From assembly GCF_902703175.1 (NCBI RefSeq), contig NZ_CACRYJ010000053.1:62001-126000 (forward strand): 64,000 nucleotides of DNA, in the 5' to 3' direction. Made by a program: the position numbers and the translations under genes. Shown here one piece after another: positions 49,163-58,687 of this stretch. The notes under the pieces are model-generated. The model was given only the letters and a program-made list of their open reading frames with translations. It did no database searches and had not been told where the DNA came from. The DNA is from Occultella aeris (GTDB taxonomy: Bacteria > Actinomycetota > Actinomycetes > Actinomycetales > Beutenbergiaceae). Each line of letters opens with the position of its first letter. Positions within the stretch are counted from its first letter, which is position 1.

Positions 49163-50490
49163 GCGCGCCGGCAGGGGCCGACCGCTATGTCCCGGGCCAC
49201 GGCGACACCTCCTACTCGGTGCGCCGGTACGAGGTGGAGATCGACTACCGACCGGGCGTTCACCAACTCACCGGTACAGCGGTCATCAGTGCCGTCGCCG
49301 AGACGGACCTGGCCAGGTTCGCGCTCGACCTGCACGCCCTGCGGGTCACGAAGGTCCGCCTGGACGGGGCGAACGCGAAGTACTCACACCGGTCCGGCCG
49401 GCTCGTCATCAAGCCGCGGGAGCAGATCACGGCGGGCGCCACCTTCACGGTGACCGTGCACTACGACGGCCCACCGGAGACCGTACCCGGCATCGACGGC
49501 GAGGCCGGCTTCGAGGAGCTCGAGGACGGGGCGATCGTCGCCTCCCAGCCGCACGGGGCGCCGTCGTGGTTCCCCTGCAACGACCGGCCCTCTGACAAGG
49601 CGAGCTATGCGATCGCGGTGACCGTTCCGAACGAGTATCTCGTGGTCGCCAACGGCACCTTCACCGGCAGCCGGCGCCGGTCCAGCCGCACCACCTGGAC
49701 GTTCGACCAGCCCGAACCCATGGCGACGTATCTCGCGACCGTGCAGATCGGGCGGTACACGATCGCCGACGACGGCGGGTCCCCGGCGCTGCGGGTCGCG
49801 CAGACCGCCGGGTCGAACGGCAAGGTCAGGGCGACCTTCGGTCGCCAGCGCGAGATGATGACGCTGTTCGAGCGGCTCTACGGCCCGTACCCGTTCGCAA
49901 GCGGCTACACGGTGGTGGTCACCCCGGACGACCTGGAGATCCCGCTCGAAGCGCAGGGCCTGTCTATCTTCGGCGCGAACCACCTGAGCACCGACTGGGA
50001 GACCCAGCGGCTCGTCGCCCACGAGATGTCGCACCAGTGGTTCGGGAACAGCCTCACGCTGCGGCACTGGCGCGACATCTGGCTGCACGAGGGCTTCGCC
50101 TGCTACAGCGAGTGGCTGTGGTCGGAGGCCGGTGGCGGCCCGAGCGCCGCCGAACACGCAGCCCGGCAGGCCAAGCGGCTGGCCGCCCTGGACCAGGACC
50201 TCGTGCTCGCCGACCCGGGCCCGGACCTGATGTTCGACGACCGGATCTACAAGCGCGGTGCGCTCGCCCTGCATGCGCTACGGCTGCGGATCGGCGACGA
50301 ACCGTTCTTCGGCCTGCTGCACGCCTGGGCCACCACCTACCGGCACGGCGGCGTAACCACGCAGATGTTCACGGAGCTCGCCCAGGAGCGCACCGGGGTG
50401 GACCTGGAGGAGTTCTTCACGTCCTGGCTCTGGAGCAAGCCGCTGCCACCGCTGGACCCGACCGCCGGACGGCGGCGCAAGGGCGCCTGA
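49159..50490 (+). CDS. M1 family metallopeptidase, short form
   Basis: A 443-residue zinc aminopeptidase-like protein. The zinc site is HEMSHQWFGN (HExxH) followed by WLHEGFACYSEWLW, whose Glu is the third ligand at the typical spacing. The N-terminal beta domain (YEVEIDYRPGVHQLTGTAVI) and the catalytic domain are present, but the C-terminal helical domains of aminopeptidase N (normally 850 residues) are missing. The exopeptidase motif GAMEN is replaced by PLEAQG. There is no signal peptide, so it is probably cytoplasmic. The ATG overlaps the synthetase stop as ATGA, so it is coupled to it. A role in trimming or editing the product, or in precursor supply, is a guess. The conserved pairing should be checked. 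Confidence 0.9.
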   Translation: MSAPAGADRYVPGHGDTSYSVRRYEVEIDYRPGVHQLTGTAVISAVAETDLARFALDLHALRVTKVRLDGANAKYSHRSGRLVIKPREQITAGATFTVTVHYDGPPETVPGIDGEAGFEELEDGAIVASQPHGAPSWFPCNDRPSDKASYAIAVTVPNEYLVVANGTFTGSRRRSSRTTWTFDQPEPMATYLATVQIGRYTIADDGGSPALRVAQTAGSNGKVRATFGRQREMMTLFERLYGPYPFASGYTVVVTPDDLEIPLEAQGLSIFGANHLSTDWETQRLVAHEMSHQWFGNSLTLRHWRDIWLHEGFACYSEWLWSEAGGGPSAAEHAARQAKRLAALDQDLVLADPGPDLMFDDRIYKRGALALHALRLRIGDEPFFGLLHAWATTYRHGGVTTQMFTELAQERTGVDLEEFFTSWLWSKPLPPLDPTAGRRRKGA

Positions 50491-50548
50491 CCTGCGCCCG
50501 CATGCCACGCCCGGCCCGATGACGGCGTAGCAGCCCGGCCGGGACCGC

Positions 50549-50554
50549 TACGAT
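50549..50554 (+). promoter_or_regulatory. -10 element upstream of the FtsX-type operon
   Basis: TACGAT predicts transcription from about 50561, leaving a 5' leader of about 30 nt with GAGGGG before the ATG at 50593. It lies in the 102-bp gap after the metallopeptidase gene. Confidence 0.35.
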
Positions 50555-50592
50555 GCCACCTTCGGTGACTATGGGGCCACGAGGGGCGGCAG

Positions 50593-53500
50593 ATGCAGCG
50601 TTACACCTACGCGCTGCAGCGCACCCGTGCCCGGTCGGCGATCGTGACGGTCCTGCTCCTGATGGCCGCGCTGGTCACGGCGGCGCTGGCCGGAACGGTC
50701 ACCTACCTCGACACCGCGTCCGCCGCGGCGGTCCGGACCGTGCTCGCCGACGCCGGCGGTGCCCGGTCCACCACCACGGTGCAGACGCGGCTCGACGGCG
50801 ACGGGCTGGATCAGGACGAGGCCGCCCGAGCGGTGATCGCGGCGGAACTGCCCGACGATGCCGTCCTCTGGCGAACGCTGCGTACGGTCGGAGTGCCGGT
50901 CGCCTCGGGCGTCGAGGACGACGGTTCCGACGGTTCCGGTGAGGACTCCGACGGCGACCCTGCCGGCGGGTCCGACGCGACCCTCGTGCTCGGCGTCGAC
51001 GACTCGATCATGGAGTTCGCGGAGCTGACCGGGGGTGCGTGGCCGACCGGACCCACCGAGGCGGCGCTGCAGGCCGACGCCGCCGAGACCCTCGGCCTCG
51101 AGGTCGGTGACGTGATCGCCCTCGGCGTCGAGGAGGCCGAGGTCCCCCTGACGCTCGCGGGCACGTGGCGGGCCGCCGATCCGGAGCACCCGCACTGGGC
51201 CGGCGAGGCACTCGTGGCGGGCGGCACCGACCCGATCACCGGTGAGTTCGGTCCCCTGATCGTCACGGAGCCGGCCCTAGATCAGCTCGGCTCCGTGCCG
51301 TACGTCCGGTGGACCATCACGCCGCCAGCGACCGTGACGGATGCGGACCTGCCGGAGTGGCGCTCTGGCCTGGCCGGGCTCGAGCAGGCCATGAACGACG
51401 CCGGTGTGGACGTCCGCGGGCTGACGGTCGCCGCCGGCCTGGCGGACACGCTCGACGATGCCGCGTCCGGGCTCGCCGCGGTGGACGCGGCGACCACGAT
51501 CCCGCTGGTGATCGTCGCCCTCGTCTCGCTCGTGGCCGTCTGGCAGATCGCCCGGCTCCTCGCTGCCCTGCGCGAACGCGAGACCACGGTGCTGCTCTCC
51601 CGTGGCACGGCCAACGCCCAGCTGATCCGCATGGGTGCGGCCGAGGCGGTGCTCCTGGCCGTGCCCGGCGCGGTGCTCGGCGCCGTGATCGTGTTCGTCG
51701 CCCTCGGCACCCGTGCCGGGGCGCGCCCGCTCGCGATCGCGGCCATCGCCGCGGCCGTGGCCGTGATCACGGCGGTGATCCTGACCGGTGTGGGCGCCGT
51801 CGCGACTCTGCGGGGCCTCCGGCCGACCTCGGAGAGTGGCCGGTCCTCCACCATCATGGCCGGCGGTGCCCTGGTGCTGGTGGTCCTTGCCGCGGCGTTC
51901 ACGCTCTGGCGCTTCACATTGAACGGTTCCCCGCTCGTGCCGGGCACGGCTGTGCCGGATCCACTCGCCGTGGTCGGCCCCGCGCTCGGTCTGCTGGCGG
52001 TCGCGCTCGTCGCCGTGGCGCTGGCCGGCCCGGTGACGGCGTGGCTCGCCGGCCGGGCCGAGCGCGGCCGGTCCTACTCCCCCACGATGCCCCTGCGTCA
52101 GACGGCGCGGCGGATCTCGCTGAACGCGGTACCGGTGATCCTCGTGGTGCTCGCCACCGCGATCACCACCCTCGCGGCCGGGTACGCGGGCACCTGGACG
52201 CAACTGCGCACGATGTCCGCCCAGGTGAGCAGCGGCGCGGACGTCCGGGTGGTGTACGGCTCGCGGGTATCCGGCGAGACGCCGCGCGGCGTGACCGACT
52301 ACCTCGACGTGCCCGGGGCGGCCGGAGTCACCGGGGTGCTGCAGACCTCGATGCGCCAGGAGGAGCTCGACGGCCAGCTGACCGTCATGCCGGCCACGGA
52401 CCTGGGCGTCGGATCAGCACCCAGCACCGTCCTGGACCCGGCCGCCGTGGCGGACCTCCTCGGCGCAGACCCGGACGTGCTGAGCGGGCCGGAGCTACCC
52501 GCGGGCACCACCGAGCTGTCCCTGACCACCACGGTGGCGGCCCACTCCAGCGACATCGGCGGCGGACCCGACCGGCAGGTGGTGTTCGCCCTCTGGCTGT
52601 TCAACGGCGTCGAGCTCGTGCGCCTGCAGTCCGACACCACGATCGCGCGCGCCGAGGGGACGTTCACCTTCGACGAGGCCACCCAGAGCGCGCAGATCGT
52701 CGAGGCACCCGGACAGGGTGAACCGGTGACCACGACCACGACCCTGGATGTGTCACCGGGCACCTGGCGCATGGTTGCCGTCGACGCCGTCATCGAGTCC
52801 GGATGGGCAGTGACCGACTACGACCTCTCCGTGGACTCGCTCACCGCGGACGGGGCAGACGTGCTCGCGGACGTCGGCGCGGACTGGACGCCGGACATCC
52901 TCCCCCTCGCCGATCCGACATCGACGATCAGCCCCGGCGACGACGGCGTCCTGTCCGCGTCGGTGCTGAGCATCGGGCCGGAGATCGGCTTCGCCGGGCG
53001 GACGAACCGCGCCGAGCCGGTCCGGTTCATGCCGGCGTCCACCGATCGACCCACCCTGCCGGTCGTCACCACTGGCGCCTGGGACGGCCTGATCCTGCCC
53101 GGTGGCACCGACGTGCTGGTGAACGGCGTGACCGTGCGGATGGAGGCGGCCGGAGAAGTGGCCGTGGTGCCGGGCAACCCGAACCCGGCGGCCGCGCTCG
53201 CGGACCTGCCGACCTTCGCGGACGTGATGCTGCGGTCCACCGTGAACGTCCCAGCGATCACCGAGACGTGGATCGACGCCGAGCCCGGTGCCGCCGGCGA
53301 GGTCGCGACGGCGGCCCGCGCGATCGCCGACCCGCGCGCCGAGGTGCAGCTGGGCGCCGACGGCTCCGCGGACCCGATCGCAGCGCCCGCGCGCACCGTG
53401 TACTGGGTGGCTGCGGTCTGCGCGCTGCTGCTGGCGATCCCAGCGGTTGCCGCGGTCGCGCTGACCCAGGCCGCGGCCCGGCGGGGTGAGGTGGTGGTGC

Positions 53501-53814
53501 TGCGCGCCGTCGGGGTGGGCTCCGCGCAGCAGGCCAGGTCCCGGCGTCAGGAACTGCTGGGCCTCGAGCTCGGCGCGGTCCTGGCGGGGATCGTGGCGGG
53601 GGCCGGTGTGTCGTGGCTCGTCATGGTGGACCTGGTCCGCTCGACCACCCCGCAGATCTCCGAGGCCGTGCCGCTCGGGCTGCGTTTCGACCTGCCGGTC
53701 GGCCTGGCCCTGCTCGGCGTGATCGTCGCGACCGTGGCCGGCGTCGCGTTCTGGTACGGCCGCCGGGTGCGTGCCCAGGCCCTCGACACGACGTGGCGGG
53801 AGGAGATCCGATGA
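50593..53814 (+). CDS. FtsX-like ABC transporter permease 1
   Basis: A 1073-residue permease with about ten predicted helices. One is near the N-terminus (VTVLLLMAALVTAALAGTV). A first FtsX-type group of helices follows (IPLVIVALVSLVAVWQIARL, AVLLAVPGAVLGAVIVFVAL, AVITAVILTGVGAVATL and three more), then a large extracytoplasmic region (about 550-930). The last three helices (VYWVAAVCALLLAIPAVAAV, LELGAVLAGIVAGAGVSWLV, VGLALLGVIVATVAGVAFWY) close the second FtsX core. The acidic hinge GVEDDGSDGSGEDSDGDP is a linker. The ATG has GAGGGGCGGCAG upstream. It is the first of four coupled genes (permease, permease, ATPase, ATPase). MacB/LolCDE-type transporters move lipoproteins or peptides, or work on the envelope. 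The product here is unknown. Confidence 0.88.
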   Translation: MQRYTYALQRTRARSAIVTVLLLMAALVTAALAGTVTYLDTASAAAVRTVLADAGGARSTTTVQTRLDGDGLDQDEAARAVIAAELPDDAVLWRTLRTVGVPVASGVEDDGSDGSGEDSDGDPAGGSDATLVLGVDDSIMEFAELTGGAWPTGPTEAALQADAAETLGLEVGDVIALGVEEAEVPLTLAGTWRAADPEHPHWAGEALVAGGTDPITGEFGPLIVTEPALDQLGSVPYVRWTITPPATVTDADLPEWRSGLAGLEQAMNDAGVDVRGLTVAAGLADTLDDAASGLAAVDAATTIPLVIVALVSLVAVWQIARLLAALRERETTVLLSRGTANAQLIRMGAAEAVLLAVPGAVLGAVIVFVALGTRAGARPLAIAAIAAAVAVITAVILTGVGAVATLRGLRPTSESGRSSTIMAGGALVLVVLAAAFTLWRFTLNGSPLVPGTAVPDPLAVVGPALGLLAVALVAVALAGPVTAWLAGRAERGRSYSPTMPLRQTARRISLNAVPVILVVLATAITTLAAGYAGTWTQLRTMSAQVSSGADVRVVYGSRVSGETPRGVTDYLDVPGAAGVTGVLQTSMRQEELDGQLTVMPATDLGVGSAPSTVLDPAAVADLLGADPDVLSGPELPAGTTELSLTTTVAAHSSDIGGGPDRQVVFALWLFNGVELVRLQSDTTIARAEGTFTFDEATQSAQIVEAPGQGEPVTTTTTLDVSPGTWRMVAVDAVIESGWAVTDYDLSVDSLTADGADVLADVGADWTPDILPLADPTSTISPGDDGVLSASVLSIGPEIGFAGRTNRAEPVRFMPASTDRPTLPVVTTGAWDGLILPGGTDVLVNGVTVRMEAAGEVAVVPGNPNPAAALADLPTFADVMLRSTVNVPAITETWIDAEPGAAGEVATAARAIADPRAEVQLGADGSADPIAAPARTVYWVAAVCALLLAIPAVAAVALTQAAARRGEVVVLRAVGVGSAQQARSRRQELLGLELGAVLAGIVAGAGVSWLVMVDLVRSTTPQISEAVPLGLRFDLPVGLALLGVIVATVAGVAFWYGRRVRAQALDTTWREEIR

Positions 53815-56534
53815 GGTTCTCTCTGATGCGCCGCCAGGCCGCGAGTTCTCCCGGTGCGTCGATCGCGCTCGCGCTGATCGTCCTGGTCGCGGCCGGCCTG
53901 TTCACCGCGTGGCCGCGGCTGCAGCAGTCCACGTTCAACGACGAGATCAACTACCAGATCGATCAGACCCCGGCACCGGTGCGGGCTCTGACCGGCGGCT
54001 ACAGCGGCTGGTTCCTCGATCAGGATCCCGACGCGTGGTCCCGGCTCGACGCGTCCCTCGCCGACGCCGTGGCGGACGGCGGTCCCGCGCTCGCCGCGAG
54101 CGCGGGCACCCCGCGCTACTCGGTCACCTCGGACGAACCGTTCCTGCCGACCCTGCCCAATGGGTTGCCCTCGGACCTGGTTGAGGCGGGTCTGCTGCTG
54201 CGGATCGATCCCGGCATCGCCGACCACCTCCGGATGGTCGAAGGGGATCTCCCCGCCCCGTCGCCGGTGGACGACCTCATCAACGAGGCGCAGAACCAGG
54301 AGGAGTGGGACGCGCTCCTGACGGGTACCTTCCCGGCCACGGACATCATCCTCTCGGTCGAGACGGCGGAGCGGCTCGGACTGGCTGTCGGGGACGTCCT
54401 GGTCCTGCCGCGCTTCGGTGGTGGCGCGGAGATCCCGCTGCGGTTGAGCGGGGTCTTCGAGCCGGCCGATCCGGCAGACCCGCAGTGGCAGTTCCAGCTG
54501 AACACGGTGCGCCCGCTGATCATCGACGACCCCAACACCGGCCTGCATCTCACCGCGACCGGGTACGTGAGTCCGGAGACCGTGGCGTGGCTGACCAATA
54601 CCGGCCTGGCGGCGATGAGTGCCGAGTTCTGGATCCCCATCGAACCGACCACGACGGACACCCTCGCACTGATCGCCGACCTGCGTTCCTTCACCGGCAC
54701 GCCGCAGAGTCTCGACTACTCCAGCCACAGCCCGCCCGTCGAGGTGCGGTTCGACAGCGGCCTGACCGACGTGCTCTCGGGTGCGACGGCTCGCTGGCAG
54801 GGCACGGCGGCGGTACTGACGATGGTCGCGGCCGGACCGGCCGGGGTCGTCTTCGCGATCCTCGCGCTCGGAGCCCGGCTCGCCGTGTCCCGGCGCAGGA
54901 CCACACTGGCCCTGCTCAGTGCCCGCGGTGGCTCCGGTGGCCAGGTCCGCGGGATGCTCGCCCTCGAGGGCCTGGTACTCGGCCTACCCGCCGCAGCGCT
55001 CGGGGCTGTGCTCGCGACCGCCCTCGTGCCGAGTCCGCAGCCGGGCTGGACCGACTACCTGCTACCTGCCGCCGCCGGACTCGCGCCAGCGGTCTTCCTC
55101 GCGGCCTCCCCGGTACCGAGCCTGCGGGCGTCCCGGCCGGACCTGAGCGCCCGGTCGACGAGCCGGTGGCGGTGGGTCGTGGAGGTGGTGGTGCTCGCCC
55201 TTGCGGCGGCAGCGGTCTACCTGATGCTCCAGCGCGGGATCGGGGACGCGACGGCGGAGGCGGACCCGGTCGCCACGGCCACCCCGCTGTTGCTGGCCCT
55301 GGCCGCCTGTGTGATCGCGCTGCGGCTGTACCCGGTCCCACTCAGGATGGTCCATGCCCTGACCCGGTCCCGGCGGCGCCTCGGCGGCTTCCTCGGGTCC
55401 GCCCGCGCGATCCGCGAGGGTTCCGCCGGTGTGGTGCCGATGCTCGCCCTGATCGTGGGGATCTCGATCGCGGTGTTCTCCACCACGATGATCACGACGC
55501 TGCGTTCGGGCACGGACAGCGGCGCCCTGGCGGACGCGGGCGCGGACATCAGGATGTCCGGCCCCGTCTACTCCGAGGAGCTGATCGCACAGATCGCAGC
55601 GACCGACGGCGTGACGGACGTCGCGGCGGTGACCGCGATCCCGAACACGCCGCTCAGCGAGGATGGCACCATCCGTCGACTCGACCTGTACGCCGTCGAC
55701 TCCGACGCCCTGGCCCGGGTCCAGGAGGACGTGCCTGGCGCGCTGGACGTCTCCGAGCTCGCCACGCCCGACGGCGACTCGCTGCCGATCGTGGTGTCCA
55801 CCGGGCACGAGGTGGAGACCGAGGTACCACTCGAACTGGTCTTCTCGGACGCGGTCCCGGTGAGCGTCGTGGGGCAGGCGGAAGCCGCATCGGGGGTGGC
55901 GGAAGGCCGGTCCTGGGCAGTGGTGGACCTCGGCCTGCTCCGCGGGGCCACCGGTCAGAACCTGTCCCCCCGGCTGCTGCTTGTGGACGTCGCCGACGAC
56001 GCGGACCCCGCGCTCATCGCCGAGACGCTGCATGACGTCGTCGGCGGCGAGGGCCAGGTCACCTCGCCGGCGCAGAATGCGGCCGACGTCTTCGCCTCGC
56101 CCAGCGCCGGTTCGATGATCCGGGGCTTCGTGATCGCGCTGGTGGTCTCGGTGCTGCTGAGCATCGTCGCTCTCGTGATGACCCTCGTGCTCGCGGCACC
56201 GGCGCGGGGCCGGCTGATGGCCGTGCTGCGCACCCTCGGGGTGGGCCCCGGGCTGACCCGGAGCCTGGTCGCCTGGGAGACGGCGCCGCTGACAGTGGTG
56301 GCAATCGTGGTCGGCACCGCCCTCGGGCTGGTCCTGCCCCAGCTCGTGGGAGCCACGGTCGATCTGCGACCCTTCACGGGTGACGACGCCCAGCCTCCGA
56401 TCATCTATGACCCCCTGCTCCTGGTCGGGGTGATCGCCGGCGTCGTGGCGATCCTGGCCGGTTGCGTCGTCCTCGCCAGCGGGATCGCCCGCCGGCTGTC
56501 CTTGTCCGTCCTGCGGATCGGAGATGCCCAATGA
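53811..56534 (+). CDS. FtsX-like ABC transporter permease 2
   Basis: A 907-residue permease whose ATG overlaps the previous stop as ATGA. One N-terminal helix (ASIALALIVLVAAGLFTAW) is followed by a long extracytoplasmic region to about residue 330. Then come helices such as AVLTMVAAGPAGVVFAILAL and MLALIVGISIAVFSTTMITT, another extracytoplasmic part and the last three helices (VIALVVSVLLSIVALVMTLV, LTVVAIVVGTALGLVLPQLV, LVGVIAGVVAILAGCVVLAS). The domain order matches permease 1, so the two are related and perhaps form a heterodimer. It is in the same coupled operon as the two ATPases that follow. The substrate is unknown. Confidence 0.88.
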   Translation: MRFSLMRRQAASSPGASIALALIVLVAAGLFTAWPRLQQSTFNDEINYQIDQTPAPVRALTGGYSGWFLDQDPDAWSRLDASLADAVADGGPALAASAGTPRYSVTSDEPFLPTLPNGLPSDLVEAGLLLRIDPGIADHLRMVEGDLPAPSPVDDLINEAQNQEEWDALLTGTFPATDIILSVETAERLGLAVGDVLVLPRFGGGAEIPLRLSGVFEPADPADPQWQFQLNTVRPLIIDDPNTGLHLTATGYVSPETVAWLTNTGLAAMSAEFWIPIEPTTTDTLALIADLRSFTGTPQSLDYSSHSPPVEVRFDSGLTDVLSGATARWQGTAAVLTMVAAGPAGVVFAILALGARLAVSRRRTTLALLSARGGSGGQVRGMLALEGLVLGLPAAALGAVLATALVPSPQPGWTDYLLPAAAGLAPAVFLAASPVPSLRASRPDLSARSTSRWRWVVEVVVLALAAAAVYLMLQRGIGDATAEADPVATATPLLLALAACVIALRLYPVPLRMVHALTRSRRRLGGFLGSARAIREGSAGVVPMLALIVGISIAVFSTTMITTLRSGTDSGALADAGADIRMSGPVYSEELIAQIAATDGVTDVAAVTAIPNTPLSEDGTIRRLDLYAVDSDALARVQEDVPGALDVSELATPDGDSLPIVVSTGHEVETEVPLELVFSDAVPVSVVGQAEAASGVAEGRSWAVVDLGLLRGATGQNLSPRLLLVDVADDADPALIAETLHDVVGGEGQVTSPAQNAADVFASPSAGSMIRGFVIALVVSVLLSIVALVMTLVLAAPARGRLMAVLRTLGVGPGLTRSLVAWETAPLTVVAIVVGTALGLVLPQLVGATVDLRPFTGDDAQPPIIYDPLLLVGVIAGVVAILAGCVVLASGIARRLSLSVLRIGDAQ

Positions 56535-57556
56535 CCACCACCGACACGACGACGCCCGCCGCCGATGCGCCACCGCGCGGCGGGGAGATCCTCTGCGAGG
56601 ACGTGGTGCGGATCTTCTCCGCCGACGGCATCGAGGTGCAGGCGCTGCAGGGCCTCAACCTGCACGTCGCGGCCGGGGACCTGGTCGCGATCGTGGGCGC
56701 CTCCGGGTCCGGGAAGTCCACGCTGCTGACCATCCTGTCCGGCCTGGACACGCCAACGGCGGGGAAGGCGAGCGTGGCCGGCACCGACCTGCTCACCATG
56801 CGCCGCCGTGCCCGGGTCGACTACCAGCGACACACCGTCGGGTTCGTCTGGCAGCAGACCTCACGCAACCTGCTGCCCTACCTCACCGCGCTCGAGAACG
56901 TGTGCCTGCCGATGTCACTGGCCGGCAAGGCGTCGGTCCCCCACGCCGAACAGCTCCTCCGGCTGCTCGGCGTGGAGCACTGCCGCGACCGGAGGCCGAC
57001 CGAGATGTCCGGCGGCGAACAGCAACGTGTTGCGATCGCCGTCGCCGTGGCGAACTCACCGAAGGTGCTACTTGCCGACGAGCCGACCGGTGAGCTCGAC
57101 GAGGCGACCAGCGTCGAGGTGCTCGAGATGATGCGGGCGGTGAACGCCAAGCTCGGCGTGACCGTCCTGATCGTGACGCACGACCCGACGGTCTCCGAGC
57201 ACGTGCGCCGCACGGTACAGATCCGGGACGGGCGCACCTCCACCGAGGTGCTGCGCCGCCGGGAGACCGACGAGCACGGTCAGGAACAGCACATCGCCGA
57301 GGAGTTCGCGGTGCTGGACAAGGTCGGCCGGATGCAGCTGCCACACGACTTCGTCGGCGCCCTCGAACTGAAGGACAGGGTGCGCCTGGCCCTGGAACCG
57401 GACCACGTCGGCGTCTGGCGCGACGCCACGAACGACCCGAAGCCCGCGCCGGAAGGCGACGCCCCGCCGTCGGGCGCTTCGTTCGACCAAGCCGGCCCGA
57501 GCGGCGTGGACGACACCGGACCGACCCAGCCGCCCGCTGCTGAGGAGACCCGATGA
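56531..57556 (+). CDS. MacB/LolD-type ABC ATPase with C-terminal extension
   Basis: A 341-residue ATPase. Walker A is IVGASGSGKSTLLTILSG, the Q-loop region is VGFVWQQTSRNLLPYL, the signature is MSGGEQQRVAIAVAVAN, Walker B is VLLADEPTGELD and the H-loop is VLIVTHDPTVSEHV. This form (GASGSGKS, LADEPTGELD) is typical of MacB/LolD ATPases that work with FtsX-type permeases. The last 90 residues (EFAVLDKVGRMQLPHDFVGA, then a Pro/Gly/Ala-rich tail) are unusual and may contact the permease. The ATG overlaps the stop of permease 2, and its own stop overlaps the second ATPase start. Confidence 0.93.
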   Translation: MTTTDTTTPAADAPPRGGEILCEDVVRIFSADGIEVQALQGLNLHVAAGDLVAIVGASGSGKSTLLTILSGLDTPTAGKASVAGTDLLTMRRRARVDYQRHTVGFVWQQTSRNLLPYLTALENVCLPMSLAGKASVPHAEQLLRLLGVEHCRDRRPTEMSGGEQQRVAIAVAVANSPKVLLADEPTGELDEATSVEVLEMMRAVNAKLGVTVLIVTHDPTVSEHVRRTVQIRDGRTSTEVLRRRETDEHGQEQHIAEEFAVLDKVGRMQLPHDFVGALELKDRVRLALEPDHVGVWRDATNDPKPAPEGDAPPSGASFDQAGPSGVDDTGPTQPPAAEETR

Positions 57557-58269
57557 GCACCTCGACCGCTGCGCTGACGGCGACCGGGATCAGCCGCGTC
57601 TACCCGAGCCCGTCCGGGGACGTCCAGGCGCTGGAGGACGTCAGCCTCGACCTGCACTCCGGTGAACTGCTCGTGGTCCGCGGGCCCTCGGGCTCGGGCA
57701 AGACGACCCTGCTGAACATCCTCGGTGGCCTGGACGCCCCGACGTCGGGCACCGTGCACCTCGGGACGCGGGAACTTACCGCCATGCCGGAGACGCAGGC
57801 CCTCGACGTGCGCCGCCGGGAACTGTCCTACATCTTCCAGTCGTTCGGGCTGATCCCGGTGCTCTCCGCAGCGGAGAACGTCGAGGTGCCGCTGCGGCTG
57901 CTCGAGACCGAACCGGCCGAGCGGGACGAGCGGGTCGCCGCCACGCTGGAGCTCGTGGGGCTCGGGGCGCACGCGAACCAGCGCCCCTACGAGCTCTCCG
58001 GTGGGCAGCAGCAGCGCGTCGGCATCGCCCGGGCGTTGGTGACGGAGCCGAAGATCCTGATCGCCGACGAGCCGACCGGTCAGCTCGACTCCGGCACCGC
58101 CGCGACCATCATGGAGCTCCTCTCCGAACTCACCCACGCTCGCGGCGTGGCGGCCGTGGTCTCCACGCACGACCCGCTACTGATGGCGCGGGCGGACCGG
58201 GCGGTCGAGCTGCACGACGGCGCCCTGCGCCGGCACGGGCGGCACGCCTCGGACGCTGCGGCCGATTGA
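57553..58269 (+). CDS. MacB/LolD-type ABC ATPase
   Basis: A 238-residue ATPase. Walker A is VRGPSGSGKTTLLNILGG, the Q-loop region is YIFQSFGLIPVLSAAENV, the signature is LSGGQQQRVGIARALV, Walker B is ILIADEPTGQLD and the H-loop is AVVSTHDPLLMARAD. It is of standard LolD length and lacks the tail of the preceding ATPase. The ATG overlaps that gene's stop. Two different ATPases with two different permeases suggest a heteromeric transporter, or two transporters in one operon. The operon ends here; a NUDIX gene with its own -10 box follows after 25 bp. Confidence 0.93.
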   Translation: MSTSTAALTATGISRVYPSPSGDVQALEDVSLDLHSGELLVVRGPSGSGKTTLLNILGGLDAPTSGTVHLGTRELTAMPETQALDVRRRELSYIFQSFGLIPVLSAAENVEVPLRLLETEPAERDERVAATLELVGLGAHANQRPYELSGGQQQRVGIARALVTEPKILIADEPTGQLDSGTAATIMELLSELTHARGVAAVVSTHDPLLMARADRAVELHDGALRRHGRHASDAAAD

Positions 58270-58282
58270 CGCAGCCCCGGCG

Positions 58283-58288
58283 TACCGT
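58283..58288 (+). promoter_or_regulatory. leaderless-type -10 element of the NUDIX gene
   Basis: TACCGT with exactly 6 nt to the GTG at 58295. No Shine-Dalgarno is visible. Confidence 0.5.
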
Positions 58289-58294
58289 GTTCGG

Positions 58295-58687
58295 GTGCCC
58301 ACCACCCTGACCATCTCCGCGGTGTGCTTCACCACCGACGACCACCTGCTCACCGTCCGCAAGCGCGGCACCTCCCGCTTCATGCTCCCGGGTGGCAAAC
58401 TCGACGACGGCGAATCACCCGCGCAGGCAGCCGTGCGGGAGGTCGCCGAGGAGCTGGGCATCGAGCTCGACGAGGCGGACCTGGTCCCACTCGGGACGTT
58501 CCGCGAGGAGGCCGCGAACGAGCCGGACACCCACGTGGATGCCACCGTCTACACGGCCGAGCTGTCCGGGACACCCGACGCCGCCCGCGAGATCGCGGAA
58601 CTGCGATGGACGCCGATCGGAACCTCGCCCGCGGACCTGGCCCCGCTGCTGGCCCGGCACGTGCTGCCCGCGCTACGCACCCGCTGA
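58295..58687 (+). CDS. NUDIX domain hydrolase
   Basis: A 130-residue NUDIX hydrolase, about the minimum size. The Nudix box reads GGKLDDGESPAQAAVREVAE followed by ELGI, matching GX5EX7REUXEEXGU. The N-terminal strand ISAVCFTTDDHLLTVRKRG and the C-terminal region EIAELRWTPIGTSPADLAPL are typical. The family cleaves nucleoside diphosphates linked to another group, such as damaged nucleotides or NADH; the substrate is not predictable. The GTG is supported by TACCGT 6 nt upstream. Its 3' end overlaps the convergent gene at 58673 by 15 nt. Confidence 0.92.
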   Translation: MPTTLTISAVCFTTDDHLLTVRKRGTSRFMLPGGKLDDGESPAQAAVREVAEELGIELDEADLVPLGTFREEAANEPDTHVDATVYTAELSGTPDAAREIAELRWTPIGTSPADLAPLLARHVLPALRTR

